Source of the DNA: Rhizobium sp. Leaf306
GTDB lineage: Bacteria; Pseudomonadota; Alphaproteobacteria; Rhizobiales; Rhizobiaceae
Direction: 5' to 3'
DNA: 64,000 nucleotides
NCBI RefSeq assembly: GCF_001423425.1
Contig: NZ_LMNX01000001.1
Coordinates: forward strand, 764,970 to 828,969
Both the position numbers and the translations under genes were made by a program. Of this stretch, positions 27,049 through 35,280 are shown piece after piece (positions within the stretch are counted from its first letter, which is position 1; every line of letters begins with the position of its first letter). A model generated the notes under the pieces. The model searched no databases, had not been told where the DNA came from, and was given only the letters and a program-made list of their open reading frames with translations.

Positions 27049-27692
27049 GCCAGCACCCTCTCAAGGTCGGCGGCAAAGGCAGAAAGGCGCGTCACGAGAA
27101 GCGAATCACCGATCTCGACGCGGATGTCGGTGTCGTCTGTGTGGACGAAAGACACCGCATCGCCTTTCTCCTCTAGCTGGGCTTTGAGAAGATCGCAGAG
27201 ATGCACCGGTCCGAAGACCGTAATCTGCTCCAGAATTTCCTTGGCGAGCGTCGGTTTCAGCTCCTCGACAAGCTCGTTGATAGCGCCGCGCATCACCTGT
27301 TCTTTGAGCAAGGGAGACAGAACGCGGGCCGTCGCCTCGGACAGTTCGGCAGAGACCCGTGACGCGAGATCCGGAAGAGCCTTCGAGAGATAGTCGGCCA
27401 ACCCGTCCTCGAACTGGAGGCGCTGCTGTTCGATCTCCTGCGCATGCTGTTCCTTCAGCGCCTCGAGCTCTTCGGCATGCTGCGCCGTCAAGGATTGGGT
27501 CGCCGCAAGATGACCTTCATCATAGGCTTCGCGACGCTCGGCCTCGAGATCGACTTCTACCGTCTGCGCAAAGCTTTCCAGCGCCGGCATCTCGGCGGGC
27601 GACGCAAAGTGAGAGGGCGTTTCTATCGGGGCCGCAAGCAGCGCAGCCTCGGCGCCGAAATCTCTGAGATACCGCGCAAGTGGGGAATTCAT
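27045..27692 (-). CDS. FliH-like protein upstream of motB
   Basis: This is a 215-residue soluble protein starting at ATG 27692 (GGAG 7 bases upstream; an in-frame TTG three bases earlier is disfavoured). Residues 45-105 form a charged, Glu/Gln-rich coiled coil (HAEELEALKEQHAQEIEQQR). The C-terminal part reads DTDIRVEIGDSLLVTRLSAFAADLERVL, like the ATPase-binding end of FliH/YscL. No other fliH candidate is seen in the window although fliI is present. The 4-base overlap with motB shows one operon. Confidence 0.6.
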   Translation of the reverse strand: MNSPLARYLRDFGAEAALLAAPIETPSHFASPAEMPALESFAQTVEVDLEAERREAYDEGHLAATQSLTAQHAEELEALKEQHAQEIEQQRLQFEDGLADYLSKALPDLASRVSAELSEATARVLSPLLKEQVMRGAINELVEELKPTLAKEILEQITVFGPVHLCDLLKAQLEEKGDAVSFVHTDDTDIRVEIGDSLLVTRLSAFAADLERVLA

Positions 27693-27996
27693 CAACGCAC
27701 TCCATCAACGTCGTTTGCGGAATAAGGCCGCAACGTCTCACGCATCGCCCGTTCTGTGATGCTCCACACCGGCCTCCGGCCCGCGCCCGATCGCCGGGGC
27801 GGCGGAGTTCGCCATGGGAATAGATCAGAAATTAGGAAGTTAAACTTGTGCGAGGATGATGCAGTCCTCGTGAACCTGAACGACAAGGTGCGACGACACC
27901 AAGATACCTGACACCTACGCCGCAAGAGCCGTACCGCAAATGCAATCGGCCGCGCTCGAAAGCGCGGCCGGCATAATTTCGCTGGTATGTTCAATC
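27693..27996. other. Intergenic region between a flagellin and the motB operon
   Basis: No convincing gene. It must hold the promoter of the FliH-like/motB/motC/fliK operon (minus strand) and the 3' end of the flagellin at 27997-28878. The only structured element seen is the hairpin at 27947-27970. Confidence 0.6.
27947..27970 (-). terminator. Hairpin at the 3' end of the minus-strand flagellin
   Basis: CGGCCGCGC pairs with GCGCGGCCG (9 bp) across a 6-base loop, 26 bases past the flagellin stop. On the minus strand it is followed by ATTGCATTTG, a weak T-tract, so termination may be inefficient. Confidence 0.55.
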
Positions 27997-28878
27997 TTAC
28001 TGCTGGAAGAGCGTAAGAATGTTTTCGGAGCTGGAGTTTGCAATCGACAGCGACTGGACGGCCAGCTGCTGCTGCGTCTGCAGAGCAGACAGTCTGGCAG
28101 ACTCTTCTTCCATGTCGGCATCGACGAGGCGGCTGATGCCTTCTTCGATCGCATCCGTCAGAGTTCCGGCATAGCTGGTCTGAAGGTCGATACGGGTGGT
28201 CAGCGCGCCGAGGGCAGCACCTGCATCCGTAAGGCTGGAGAGAGCCAGTTCGACATTGTCGAGATATTCTGCGAGTTCTGTGTCCGTGGTGTCGGCCGTC
28301 AGCGCAATGTCCATGACATCGCCGAGGAGACCGCCCGAGCCGACACCGTCAGTGATAACTTCGAACATGGCGTTGGTTGAAACGTCATAGGATGCCGTCG
28401 TGACTTCGACCGTACCGTCGTCGTTGCGGATAAAGCCGTCGACGACCGATTCTGGCTCGGCGCCGTCTTCTGCAACCATCCAGTTCTCACCGCTGAACGA
28501 AGCACCTTGGGCGATCGAGGACAGCTGTTCCTGCAGCTTGGTGATTTCAAGCTGGATCTGTGCCTTGTCGGTCGAATTTTCGTTCGCGGTGACGATCTTC
28601 GACTTGATTTCGTTGACGACGTCGATAGCGCTTTCCATGGCGGCGTAGGCCGTATCGACCTTTGCAGCACCAACTCCCAGAGCGTCGGTCGCAGCCACCA
28701 AAGCGTCCTTGTCGGAACCCATCGTGGTCGAGATCGACCAGTAGGCAACGTTGTCGGAGGCCTCGGATACGCGATAGCCCGAGGATACACGGCTCTGCGC
28801 CTGCTCCAGGCTATCGTTGATACCCCTCAACGTCTGAAGTGCAGAGTTTGCGGCGTTGTTGGTCAAGATGCTGGTCAT
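27997..28878 (-). CDS. Flagellin (first of four)
   Basis: This is a 293-residue short rhizobial flagellin. The N-terminal D0/D1 segment has SSGYRVSEASDNVAYWSISTTM. A short variable centre (about 140-190) is followed by the C-terminal D1/D0 segment SRLVDADMEEESARLSALQTQQQLAVQSLSIANSSSENIL. It is close in sequence to the two plus-strand flagellins at 29464 and 30621. It is transcribed away from them; the 585-base space between holds both promoters. A GGGG-containing ribosome site precedes the ATG. Which fla letter applies cannot be decided. Confidence 0.97.
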   Translation of the reverse strand: MTSILTNNAANSALQTLRGINDSLEQAQSRVSSGYRVSEASDNVAYWSISTTMGSDKDALVAATDALGVGAAKVDTAYAAMESAIDVVNEIKSKIVTANENSTDKAQIQLEITKLQEQLSSIAQGASFSGENWMVAEDGAEPESVVDGFIRNDDGTVEVTTASYDVSTNAMFEVITDGVGSGGLLGDVMDIALTADTTDTELAEYLDNVELALSSLTDAGAALGALTTRIDLQTSYAGTLTDAIEEGISRLVDADMEEESARLSALQTQQQLAVQSLSIANSSSENILTLFQQ

Positions 28879-28890
28879 TAAAACTGCCCC

Positions 28891-28947
28891 TTATGGCATT
28901 GGATGGGAGGGCATCCCGGGTGTTCCGGTAACGACGATCAGCTTCAT
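28891..28947 (-). promoter_or_regulatory. Candidate leader peptide upstream of flagellin 1
   Basis: Preceded by the shared GGCATGAAGC, an 18-codon frame (MKLIVVTGTPGMPSHPMP) ends in TAA 12 bases before the flagellin ATG. Unlike the other three it does not overlap the start. Its peptide differs, but the nucleotide block CCCGGGATGCCCTCC matches the leader of the 29464 flagellin with only two changes. Confidence 0.35.
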
Positions 28948-29000
28948 GCCTGCCGCGCCCTTGCATTCGGCTCGCCGTTGCGATGGACACAGAAAATCAT

Positions 29001-29022
29001 CTTATGGTTAATGGAGGGTTAA
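29001..29022 (-). promoter_or_regulatory. TTAACC direct repeat upstream of flagellin 1
   Basis: On the minus strand TTAACC occurs twice with starts 11 bases apart, followed by CATAAG. An 11-base period is typical of paired sites for OmpR-family activators. The same arrangement occurs at 37930-37951 before the fourth flagellin. Rem is the obvious candidate ligand (inference). Confidence 0.4.
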
Positions 29023-29380
29023 AGCGGGAACAAAAGTTAACGCGGGCTGGAACATTTTTAGCTTTCGCGAACGAAGATTAATGGGCGGTAGGTTTTATGG
29101 GACCCTGAATGACTGCCTCCACGGTCTGCTCGCAGGATAGAGGTGGAAAGGATCCCATCGTTGCACCGCAGCTGCAACGCGGCTTCGACGCCGCAGCGCG
29201 TTCCACCTTCGGACAGCCTTCTGAACCAACCTGCAATGGCATGAATTTGCTTTTGTTTTGAAGTCATTAACCACGCTGGAAGCTGTTTTAGCAATGCCAC
29301 CAGATTTAATACCTTGGCAAGGAATGGCTGCGAAATTGCAGCCTAGATGACGGGCTTGGATCCGGTAAGGAACAAGAGGC

Positions 29381-29467
29381 ATGAAGCCGGGCCGTCATTT
29401 GCCGGTGACACTACCGAACCCGGTATGTCCTCCTTTTTTGTATAGAGTCCAAGGGGACAATCCATGA
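29381..29467 (+). promoter_or_regulatory. Candidate leader peptide overlapping flagellin 2 start
   Basis: After GGCATGAAGC, a 28-codon frame runs to a TGA that overlaps the flagellin start (ATGA). The central peptide GRHLPVTLPNPVCPPF resembles GRFPVLPECPLFF in the leader of the next flagellin. AAGGA lies 9 bases upstream of its ATG. Overlapping stop and start would allow translational coupling. Confidence 0.4.
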
Positions 29468-30342
29468 CTAGCATCAACTTTAATTCTTCTGCTTCGTCCG
29501 CTCTTCAGACACTGAGCACCATCAACAAGAGCCTGGAGCAGACGCAGAACAGCGTTTCGACCGGCTACAAGGTGAGCAAGGCTTCGGATAACGTTGCCTA
29601 CTGGTCGATCTCGACCACGATGAATTCCGACAAGGGCGCCCTCAACGCTGCTTCCGACGCTCTGGGCGTTGGCGCTGCCAAGGTTGATACCGCCTATGCC
29701 GCCATGGAAAGCGCCATCGACGTCGTCAACGAAATCAAGGCTAAGCTTGTTACCGCTTCGGAAAGCTCGACCGACAAGGCTCAGATCCAGCTCGAAGTCG
29801 GCAAGCTGAAAGAACAGCTGTCCTCGATCGCCGAAGGCGCTTCGTTCAGCGGTGAAAACTGGATCGTCCAGGGCGACCAGACAACTGCAAGCGTTGTCGA
29901 CGGCTTCGTTCGCGACTCCGAAGGTGCGGTCAAGGTTACGACGGCAACCTACGACATCACCAACAATGCATTGTTCGAGTCTGTTGACGCTGGCGTCGGC
30001 ACGGGCGGCATCCTCGGCGACCTGATGGAAACCGCAGACCTCACGGACGCGACGACGGACGCGGAAATCGCGACCTACCTCGAAACCGTTGAAACGGCTC
30101 TTTCCAGCATGACGATCGCTGGCGGCGCACTTGGTGCTCTGACCACCCGTATCGACCTGCAGTCGGAATATTCCGGCCAGCTTTCTGACGCGATCGAAGA
30201 AGGCGTAAGCCGCCTGGTCGACGCCGACATGGAAGAAGAATCTGCCAAGCTGTCTGCCCTGCAGACCCAGCAGCAGCTCGCCATCCAGTCGCTGTCGATC
30301 GCTAACTCCTCTTCGCAGAACGTGCTCTCGCTGTTCCAGTAA
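29464..30342 (+). CDS. Flagellin (second of four)
   Basis: This is a 292-residue flagellin with N-terminal SINFNSSASSALQTLSTINKSLEQTQ, conserved STGYKVSKASDNVAYWSISTTM and C-terminal SRLVDADMEEESAKLSALQTQQQLAIQSLSIANSSSQNVLSLFQ. AAGGGGA lies 5 bases before the ATG. It is encoded on the plus strand while the flanking flagellar operons (fliP side and motB side) are on minus, unlike the uniform flaABDC direction in S. meliloti. It ends with its own strong terminator, so it is monocistronic. Confidence 0.97.
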   Translation: MTSINFNSSASSALQTLSTINKSLEQTQNSVSTGYKVSKASDNVAYWSISTTMNSDKGALNAASDALGVGAAKVDTAYAAMESAIDVVNEIKAKLVTASESSTDKAQIQLEVGKLKEQLSSIAEGASFSGENWIVQGDQTTASVVDGFVRDSEGAVKVTTATYDITNNALFESVDAGVGTGGILGDLMETADLTDATTDAEIATYLETVETALSSMTIAGGALGALTTRIDLQSEYSGQLSDAIEEGVSRLVDADMEEESAKLSALQTQQQLAIQSLSIANSSSQNVLSLFQ

Positions 30343-30376
30343 GAAGACCAGCCTTCACGTCTGGTTTGTTCAAGGA

Positions 30377-30405
30377 AAGCCCCGGGTCATCCCCGGGGCT
30401 TTTTT
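30377..30405 (+). terminator. Intrinsic terminator after flagellin 2
   Basis: AAGCCCCGGG and CCCGGGGCTT form a 10-bp GC-rich stem with a 5-base loop, directly followed by Ts. Typical strong rho-independent terminator 35 bases after the stop. Confidence 0.93.
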
Positions 30406-30474
30406 CGTACCTTCGATCCGGCCATGGTAAAGAAAGATCTTTTTTCTCGTCAAAGACCGTCTACCTTCGGACTT

Positions 30475-30488
30475 CATTAACGTTAATG
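30475..30488. promoter_or_regulatory. Palindrome upstream of flagellin 3
   Basis: CATTAACGTTAATG is a perfect 14-base palindrome 133-146 bases upstream of the flagellin ATG. It shares CATTAAC with sequences at a similar distance from the neighbouring flagellins, so it is a candidate activator site (possibly Rem). Confidence 0.3.
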
Positions 30489-30546
30489 CTGTTATCTAAG
30501 CTCATCTAAGCGGCGGGCCGGAATGAGTGAGTATTTTCCGACTGGC

Positions 30547-30624
30547 ATGATGCACTCAGGCCGCTTTCCGGTGCTTCCGGAATGTCCCCTCTTTTTTGTT
30601 TTGCCTAGGGGTTTAGTAACATGA
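30547..30624 (+). promoter_or_regulatory. Candidate leader peptide overlapping flagellin 3 start
   Basis: After GGCATGATGC, a 25-codon frame ends in TGA that overlaps the flagellin start as ATGA. Its centre GRFPVLPECPLFF parallels the leader of flagellin 2. The ribosome site is weak, so translation is not proven. Confidence 0.4.
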
Positions 30625-31496
30625 CGAGTATCCTTACCAACAGCGCAGCCAATGCTGCACTCCAGACGCTCAGCAGCATCAACAAGGGCCTGGAAGACAC
30701 TCAGGACCGCGTTTCTTCCGGCTACAAGGTCAGCAAAGCATCCGACAACGTTGCTTACTGGTCGATCTCCACCACAATGAATTCCGACCAGAAGGCGCTC
30801 AATGCCGCTACCGACGCACTTGGCGTTGGCGCTGCAAAGGTCGACACTGCCTACGCCGCGATGGAAAGTGCCATCGACGTCGTCAACGAGATCAAGTCCA
30901 AGCTCGTTACGGCAACGGAAACCTCGACCGACAAGGAACAGATCCAGCTCGAAATCGACAAGCTGCAGGAACAGCTGTCGTCGATCGCGCAGGGTGCATC
31001 CTTCAGCGGCGAGAACTGGATGGTCACCGGCGACCAGACCGACGGTACGGTCGTAGACGGCTTCGTCCGTAGTGACGACGGCACCGTCAAGGTAACGTCC
31101 GCCACCTACAGCATCTCCACCTTTGCACTGTTCGACGACGTTACCGGCGGCGTCGGCACCGACGGCATCCTCGGCGAGGTCATGGACATCGATCTGTCCA
31201 CGATCGCTGACGAAACTGAAATCGCGGCGATGCTCACCACGGTTGAAGATGCTCTCGCCACGATGACCATCGGCGGCGCCGCTCTCGGTGCTCTGACTAC
31301 ACGTATCGATCTCCAGACAGACTATTCCAACCAGCTTTCGGACGCCATCGATGAGGGCATCAGCCGTCTCGTAGACGCCGACATGGAAGAAGAGTCTGCC
31401 AAGCTGTCTGCCCTGCAGACGCAGCAGCAGCTCGCTGTCCAGTCGCTGTCGATCGCGAATTCCAGCTCGGAAAACATCCTCACGCTCTTCCAGTAA
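30621..31496 (+). CDS. Flagellin (third of four)
   Basis: This is a 291-residue flagellin, nearly identical in its ends to its neighbours (SSGYKVSKASDNVAYWSISTTM; SRLVDADMEEESAKLSALQTQQQLAVQSLSIANSSSENILTLFQ). The variable centre (about 140-195) differs. It lies 278 bases downstream of flagellin 2 with its own leader and terminator. Multiple flagellins assemble into complex rhizobial filaments, with one subunit usually essential; which one cannot be told here. Confidence 0.97.
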   Translation: MTSILTNSAANAALQTLSSINKGLEDTQDRVSSGYKVSKASDNVAYWSISTTMNSDQKALNAATDALGVGAAKVDTAYAAMESAIDVVNEIKSKLVTATETSTDKEQIQLEIDKLQEQLSSIAQGASFSGENWMVTGDQTDGTVVDGFVRSDDGTVKVTSATYSISTFALFDDVTGGVGTDGILGEVMDIDLSTIADETEIAAMLTTVEDALATMTIGGAALGALTTRIDLQTDYSNQLSDAIDEGISRLVDADMEEESAKLSALQTQQQLAVQSLSIANSSSENILTLFQ

Positions 31497-31522
31497 GACG
31501 CGTTTGGTTCAACATACGAAAG

Positions 31523-31552
31523 AAAGGCCGCGCTCAATGCGCGGCCTTTTTT
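31523..31552 (+). terminator. Intrinsic terminator after flagellin 3
   Basis: AAAGGCCGCGC pairs with GCGCGGCCTTT over a 5-base loop and is followed by further Ts. It lies between convergent flagellin and fliP genes; the A-run on the other side could let it work for both strands. Confidence 0.93.
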
Positions 31553-31601
31553 CGTCTCGTTGTCCGGGAATAAAACTTCGCCTTGGAGAAGGCGCCGTGC
31601 C

Positions 31602-32339
31602 TTACGAGAACGATCTCACCAGCGAGCCGACGAGAAGGTTCCAGCCGTCGATAAGGACGAAGAAAAGGATCTTGAACGGCAGCGAGATCGAGGTTGGCGG
31701 CAGCATCATCATGCCCATCGCCATCGTGATGCTGGCAACGATCATGTCGATGACGAGGAATGGCAGGACGATGAGAAAGCCGATTTCGAAGCCGCGGCGG
31801 ATTTCCGACAGCATGAATGCCGGGATCAGCACGCGGTAATCCGTCTGCGCGCCGAGCGTGACCGTCTGGCCGCGTTCCCGGGCGATGTCGACGAACAGCG
31901 CCACATCCTTGTCGCGGACATTGGCGATCATGAATTCGCGAAACGGCTGGGCGATCCGCTGTATCGCTTCGGCCTCGTTGATCTGGTTCTGCAAAAGCGG
32001 CTGTGCGCCATCCTGCCAGGCACGGTCCATCGTCGGCGCCATGACGTAGAAGGTCATGAACAACGCCATGCTGGTCAGGATCATGTTGGACGGTGTGGTC
32101 GACAGGCCCATGCCGGACCGCAAGATCGAGAAGGCGATGATGAAGCGCGGGAAGCTCGTCACCATGATCAGGATGCCGGGCGCGATGGATAGAACCGTCA
32201 GCAGGCCGAAGGTGCGGATGATCCAGGCGGAAACCGAGCCGTCGACCGGCAGGTTCAGCATGTCCAGGGCAGACTGTTGCGCATTCGCCGCGTCGGGTAA
32301 CGCAGCGAAGAGAGCAAGAACGGCTAAAAAACGAATCAT
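31602..32339 (-). CDS. fliP: Flagellar export gate protein FliP
   Basis: This is a 245-residue protein with a cleavable signal peptide (MIRFLAVLALFAALPDAANA), as usual for FliP. The body has SFPRFIIAFSILRSGMGLSTTPSNMILTSMALFMTFYVMAPT and the C-terminal VMLPPTSISLPFKILFFVLIDGW-type motif. It forms the FliPQR gate. The start overlaps the fliL stop (ATGA). It is the last gene of the flgB-to-fliP operon. Confidence 0.96.
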   Translation of the reverse strand: MIRFLAVLALFAALPDAANAQQSALDMLNLPVDGSVSAWIIRTFGLLTVLSIAPGILIMVTSFPRFIIAFSILRSGMGLSTTPSNMILTSMALFMTFYVMAPTMDRAWQDGAQPLLQNQINEAEAIQRIAQPFREFMIANVRDKDVALFVDIARERGQTVTLGAQTDYRVLIPAFMLSEIRRGFEIGFLIVLPFLVIDMIVASITMAMGMMMLPPTSISLPFKILFFVLIDGWNLLVGSLVRSFS

Positions 32340-32842
32340 TCGATGATGAAAGTCCTGAACACCAGATCAGCAACCTTGCCCTGAGACCTCAGCTTGGCGC
32401 GTTCCTTCAGGTCATCTCGGAGATAACCGAAGCCGCGTGGCCCCTGAATTTGCTGCAGCGACAAGGTCCGCATATAGGCGAGTATATCTTCCTGAATGGA
32501 AGCCGCCACCGCTTCATCGATGTTTTCACCGAATATTAACGAAACCTCGAGGCGGACCATGCTGTCCGAAGGATAGGCGAGGTTGGCAATGATCGGCTCC
32601 AGCGGCCGGACGTGGCTCACACCGGCAGCGGCGCCGTGTTCCCCTCCCCCGGCAGGAGCCGCGGCTGCGCCATGACCGGCGGCAGGTGCCTCCTCCACGA
32701 CCGGCGACGGGACGATCATCTTGCCGACAACCCAGCCTCCGCCCACGCCGACGACCGTCAGTCCCAGTACGGCCGCCGCAGTCATCACCAGGGAAGACTT
32801 TTTCTTCGCTGGTTGATCCGCCGTGAGGCTGGCGTCGGTCAT
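32336..32842 (-). CDS. fliL: Flagellar basal-body protein FliL
   Basis: This is a 168-residue single-pass membrane protein. A short cytoplasmic N-terminus precedes a helix (about 17-43), an Ala/Gly/His linker and the periplasmic FliL domain (ANLAYPSDSMVRLEVSLIF, LSLQQIQGPRGFGYLRDDLKERA). FliL surrounds the stator at the membrane. It overlaps fliP and follows flgH by 46 bases. Confidence 0.93.
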   Translation of the reverse strand: MTDASLTADQPAKKKSSLVMTAAAVLGLTVVGVGGGWVVGKMIVPSPVVEEAPAAGHGAAAAPAGGGEHGAAAGVSHVRPLEPIIANLAYPSDSMVRLEVSLIFGENIDEAVAASIQEDILAYMRTLSLQQIQGPRGFGYLRDDLKERAKLRSQGKVADLVFRTFIIE

Positions 32843-32888
32843 GGTGGCTAAACTCCGCTAGTAGTGAGGGACATCGATTCGCGCCCGG

Positions 32889-33611
32889 TCAGATCGGCGA
32901 GAAGATGTCGCTGATCTGCTGGCCGACCGGCGGCTGCTGGACTTCCATCAGGCGACCGCGGCCGCCGTAGGAGATGCGTGCTTCGGCAATCTTCTCATAG
33001 GATATCGTGTTCTCGGCATTGACGTCTTGGGGCCGCACGATGCCGGCAACGTTGAGGATGCGGATCTCATGGTTGACGCGCACTTCCTGCGAGCCGCTGA
33101 TGATGAGATTTCCGTTTTCGAGAACGCCGGTGACGACCGCGGCCACGAGAAGCGTCAGCTTCTCGGCGCGGCTGATGGAGCCCTTGCCGTTCGACTGGCT
33201 GTCGGAATCAAAGCCCGCCGTCGAATCTGCCTCCGGCTTCCAGCCAAGAATTTCCGCGGCGGCCTGCCAGTTGGTGGTCTTGGAATTCTTGCGGCTGCGA
33301 TCCGTCTCGTTGTCGAAGCTCGCCTTGTCGTTCATCGAGATATTGACCGTCAGGATGTCGCCGACGTTCAGCGCGCGGGCATCCTTGAACAGGGCGCCCT
33401 GGCTGTCGCTCCACAGCGAGAAGCCGCTCGCCATGTGGCGCGGCTGCTTCGGATACATCGACATCTGCTGCGTCTGGCCATATTGCAGGCCGCTGCCGAT
33501 CGGGCTCATGGCCGGCGCATTGCCGATTTCCTTGATGGTCGTCATCTGCCCGTTCTGACATCCGGCGATCAGCGATGTCATCGCAAGAAGAGCCGTGAGT
33601 TGCTTTTTCAT
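32889..33611 (-). CDS. flgH: L-ring lipoprotein FlgH
   Basis: This is a 240-residue outer-membrane lipoprotein with lipobox LIAGC (Cys18). The body carries SLWSDSQGALFKDARALNVGDILTVNI and GNLIISGSQEVRVNHEIRILNVAGIVRPQDV, diagnostic of FlgH. Its start overlaps the motE stop by 4 bases. It forms the L ring around the distal rod with the FlgI P ring. Confidence 0.97.
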   Translation of the reverse strand: MKKQLTALLAMTSLIAGCQNGQMTTIKEIGNAPAMSPIGSGLQYGQTQQMSMYPKQPRHMASGFSLWSDSQGALFKDARALNVGDILTVNISMNDKASFDNETDRSRKNSKTTNWQAAAEILGWKPEADSTAGFDSDSQSNGKGSISRAEKLTLLVAAVVTGVLENGNLIISGSQEVRVNHEIRILNVAGIVRPQDVNAENTISYEKIAEARISYGGRGRLMEVQQPPVGQQISDIFSPI

Positions 33612-34165
33612 GACGGGTCCTTGGAGGTATTGGGGTCTGCGGCGCTCGCCATGATCATTGCGACCATGGCAGCCTTCTGGGCGTCCATTTCGGCAAGGAT
33701 CAGTCCCGATTGCCGCGGTGGCAGCTGCATGATGATGGCGGCTGCAATGTTGATGTTCATCTGGTCGAACTGCGGCGCGACTTCGTCAGCCTTTGCCGTC
33801 TTGTAGATTTCGACCAGACTGGCCTTGGCGCTGGCCAGGAACGCGTTGCGTTTCTTCAGCCAGTCCTGATATTCGGCGCGCCGATTTTCGAGCTCGGTGA
33901 TGCGCGTGTTGATGTCGCCCTGCAGCTTTTCCAGTTCCTGCTTCTGCAGGAGATAACGCTGGTCGCGGGCCGAATCGACGATGTTGCCGCAGAACTGCTG
34001 GACTTCCTGCTGGCTGCCACCGGCTTCCTGTGCGGCGCCGAGAAGCTGCGGCTGCTGCTGCGCGCGGGCGCCCGGTAGGAGGCAGAGCGAGAGAGCGGCG
34101 GCGATCAGATAGACCGAGCTGCGAGTGGCGAGAACCGGGAACCTGCTTGAAACTGTGTTGGTCAT
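33608..34165 (-). CDS. motE: Periplasmic MotC chaperone MotE
   Basis: This is a 185-residue protein with a signal sequence (VYLIAAALSLCLLPGARA), a coiled coil (residues 65-115, rich in Glu and Gln) and a conserved C-terminal segment MNINIAAAIIMQLPPRQSGLILAEMDAQKAAMVAMIM. In S. meliloti MotE protects MotC in the periplasm. Position between flgI and flgH, coupled by ATGA overlaps on both sides, matches the rhizobial order. Confidence 0.93.
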   Translation of the reverse strand: MTNTVSSRFPVLATRSSVYLIAAALSLCLLPGARAQQQPQLLGAAQEAGGSQQEVQQFCGNIVDSARDQRYLLQKQELEKLQGDINTRITELENRRAEYQDWLKKRNAFLASAKASLVEIYKTAKADEVAPQFDQMNINIAAAIIMQLPPRQSGLILAEMDAQKAAMVAMIMASAADPNTSKDPS

Positions 34166-35280
34166 TGCAGAACGAGCTCCGCTTGCAGGGCTCCGGCAGA
34201 CTTTATCGCCTGGAGGATCGAGATGATGCCGTCCGGCTTGACGCCGATATTGTTCAGGCCGGCGACCAGCGTCTTCAGATCAGGTCCGTCGATGACGGCA
34301 ATCGGTCCGCCGGTCTTTTCGGCCATGATATCGGTCTGCGGCTGCACCGCCGTTTCGCCCCTTGAGAACGGTTCGGGCTGGATGACCTGCGGCGTCTCGG
34401 TGACCTGAACAGTCAACGTGCCGTAGCTGACCGCAACCCGGGCGACCCGGACATCGGCGCCGATAACGATCGTACCGGTGCGCTCGTTGATCACCACGCG
34501 TGCGGGGGCGTCGGTCTGGACCACGAGATTTTCGATGTCGCCCATCAGGCGGGTCAGGTCGGCTGAGCGCGGTTTCTGGACAACCACTTCCTGGCTGTCG
34601 CGCGCTTCGGCGATCGGATCGCCGAAGGTGCGGCGGGCATAGGCGTTGACGACATCGGCGATACGAACCGATGTCGAGAAATCCGGGTTGCGAAGCTGCA
34701 GCACCAGATTGACCGAATCCTTGAACTTGGACGGAAGCTCGCGCTCGATGATCGCTCCCGACGGCACACGACCGGCTGTGGTGACGCCTTCGGTCAGTGT
34801 CGCAGCAGCACCCTGTGCATTGAAGCCGGAGACGATCACCGATCCTTGCGCGACGGCATAGATCTGTCCGTCGGCACCGGTGAGCGATGTCATGATCAGC
34901 GTGCCGCCCCGCAACGAGGTGGCGTCGCCGAGCGAGCTGACATTGACGTCGATGCGGCTGCCGGGGCTTGCAAACGAGGGAAGATTGGCGGTGACCATGA
35001 CCGCAGCAATGTTCTTGGCGCTGGACTGACCGCCCTGCGTCGAGATGCCGAGGTTCTGCAGCATGGCGCGCAGCGACTGATCGGTGAACGGAGACGAACG
35101 CAGGCTGTCGCCGGTTCCCTGCAGACCCACGACCAGGCCATAGCCGATCAACTGGTTCTCGCGACCGGACTGCAGCGAAGCGATATCCTTGATGCGGGAC
35201 GACGTGGCCGTGGCATCGGTGACGGGCAGCATCGTGATGACCGCGATCGCCGCAATCATCAGTTTCCGGACCATACTCAT
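34162..35280 (-). CDS. flgI: P-ring protein FlgI
   Basis: This is a 372-residue periplasmic protein. The start MSMVRKLMIAAIAVITMLPV at 35280 overlaps the flgA stop (ATGA); the open frame upstream is the flgA region in another frame. After the signal peptide, SSRIKDIASLQSGRENQLIGYGLVVGLQGTGD is the FlgI hallmark. The C-terminus DLKTLVAGLNNIGVKPDGIISILQAIKSAGALQAELVLQ completes the family. Confidence 0.97.
   Translation of the reverse strand: MSMVRKLMIAAIAVITMLPVTDATATSSRIKDIASLQSGRENQLIGYGLVVGLQGTGDSLRSSPFTDQSLRAMLQNLGISTQGGQSSAKNIAAVMVTANLPSFASPGSRIDVNVSSLGDATSLRGGTLIMTSLTGADGQIYAVAQGSVIVSGFNAQGAAATLTEGVTTAGRVPSGAIIERELPSKFKDSVNLVLQLRNPDFSTSVRIADVVNAYARRTFGDPIAEARDSQEVVVQKPRSADLTRLMGDIENLVVQTDAPARVVINERTGTIVIGADVRVARVAVSYGTLTVQVTETPQVIQPEPFSRGETAVQPQTDIMAEKTGGPIAVIDGPDLKTLVAGLNNIGVKPDGIISILQAIKSAGALQAELVLQ

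Larger units (their letters stand above)
28879..29463. other. Divergent flagellin promoter region
   Basis: 585 bases between two divergently transcribed flagellins. It contains two candidate leader reading frames (28891-28947 minus, 29381-29467 plus), one TTAACC direct repeat facing the minus flagellin, and a CATTAACC copy (29265-29272) facing the plus flagellin. No larger gene is supported. Confidence 0.6.

Noticed and set aside
29305..29345. Possible sigma-54 promoter before flagellin 2
   Set aside because: TGGC and TGC elements are present but spaced two bases too far apart for a -24/-12 promoter.
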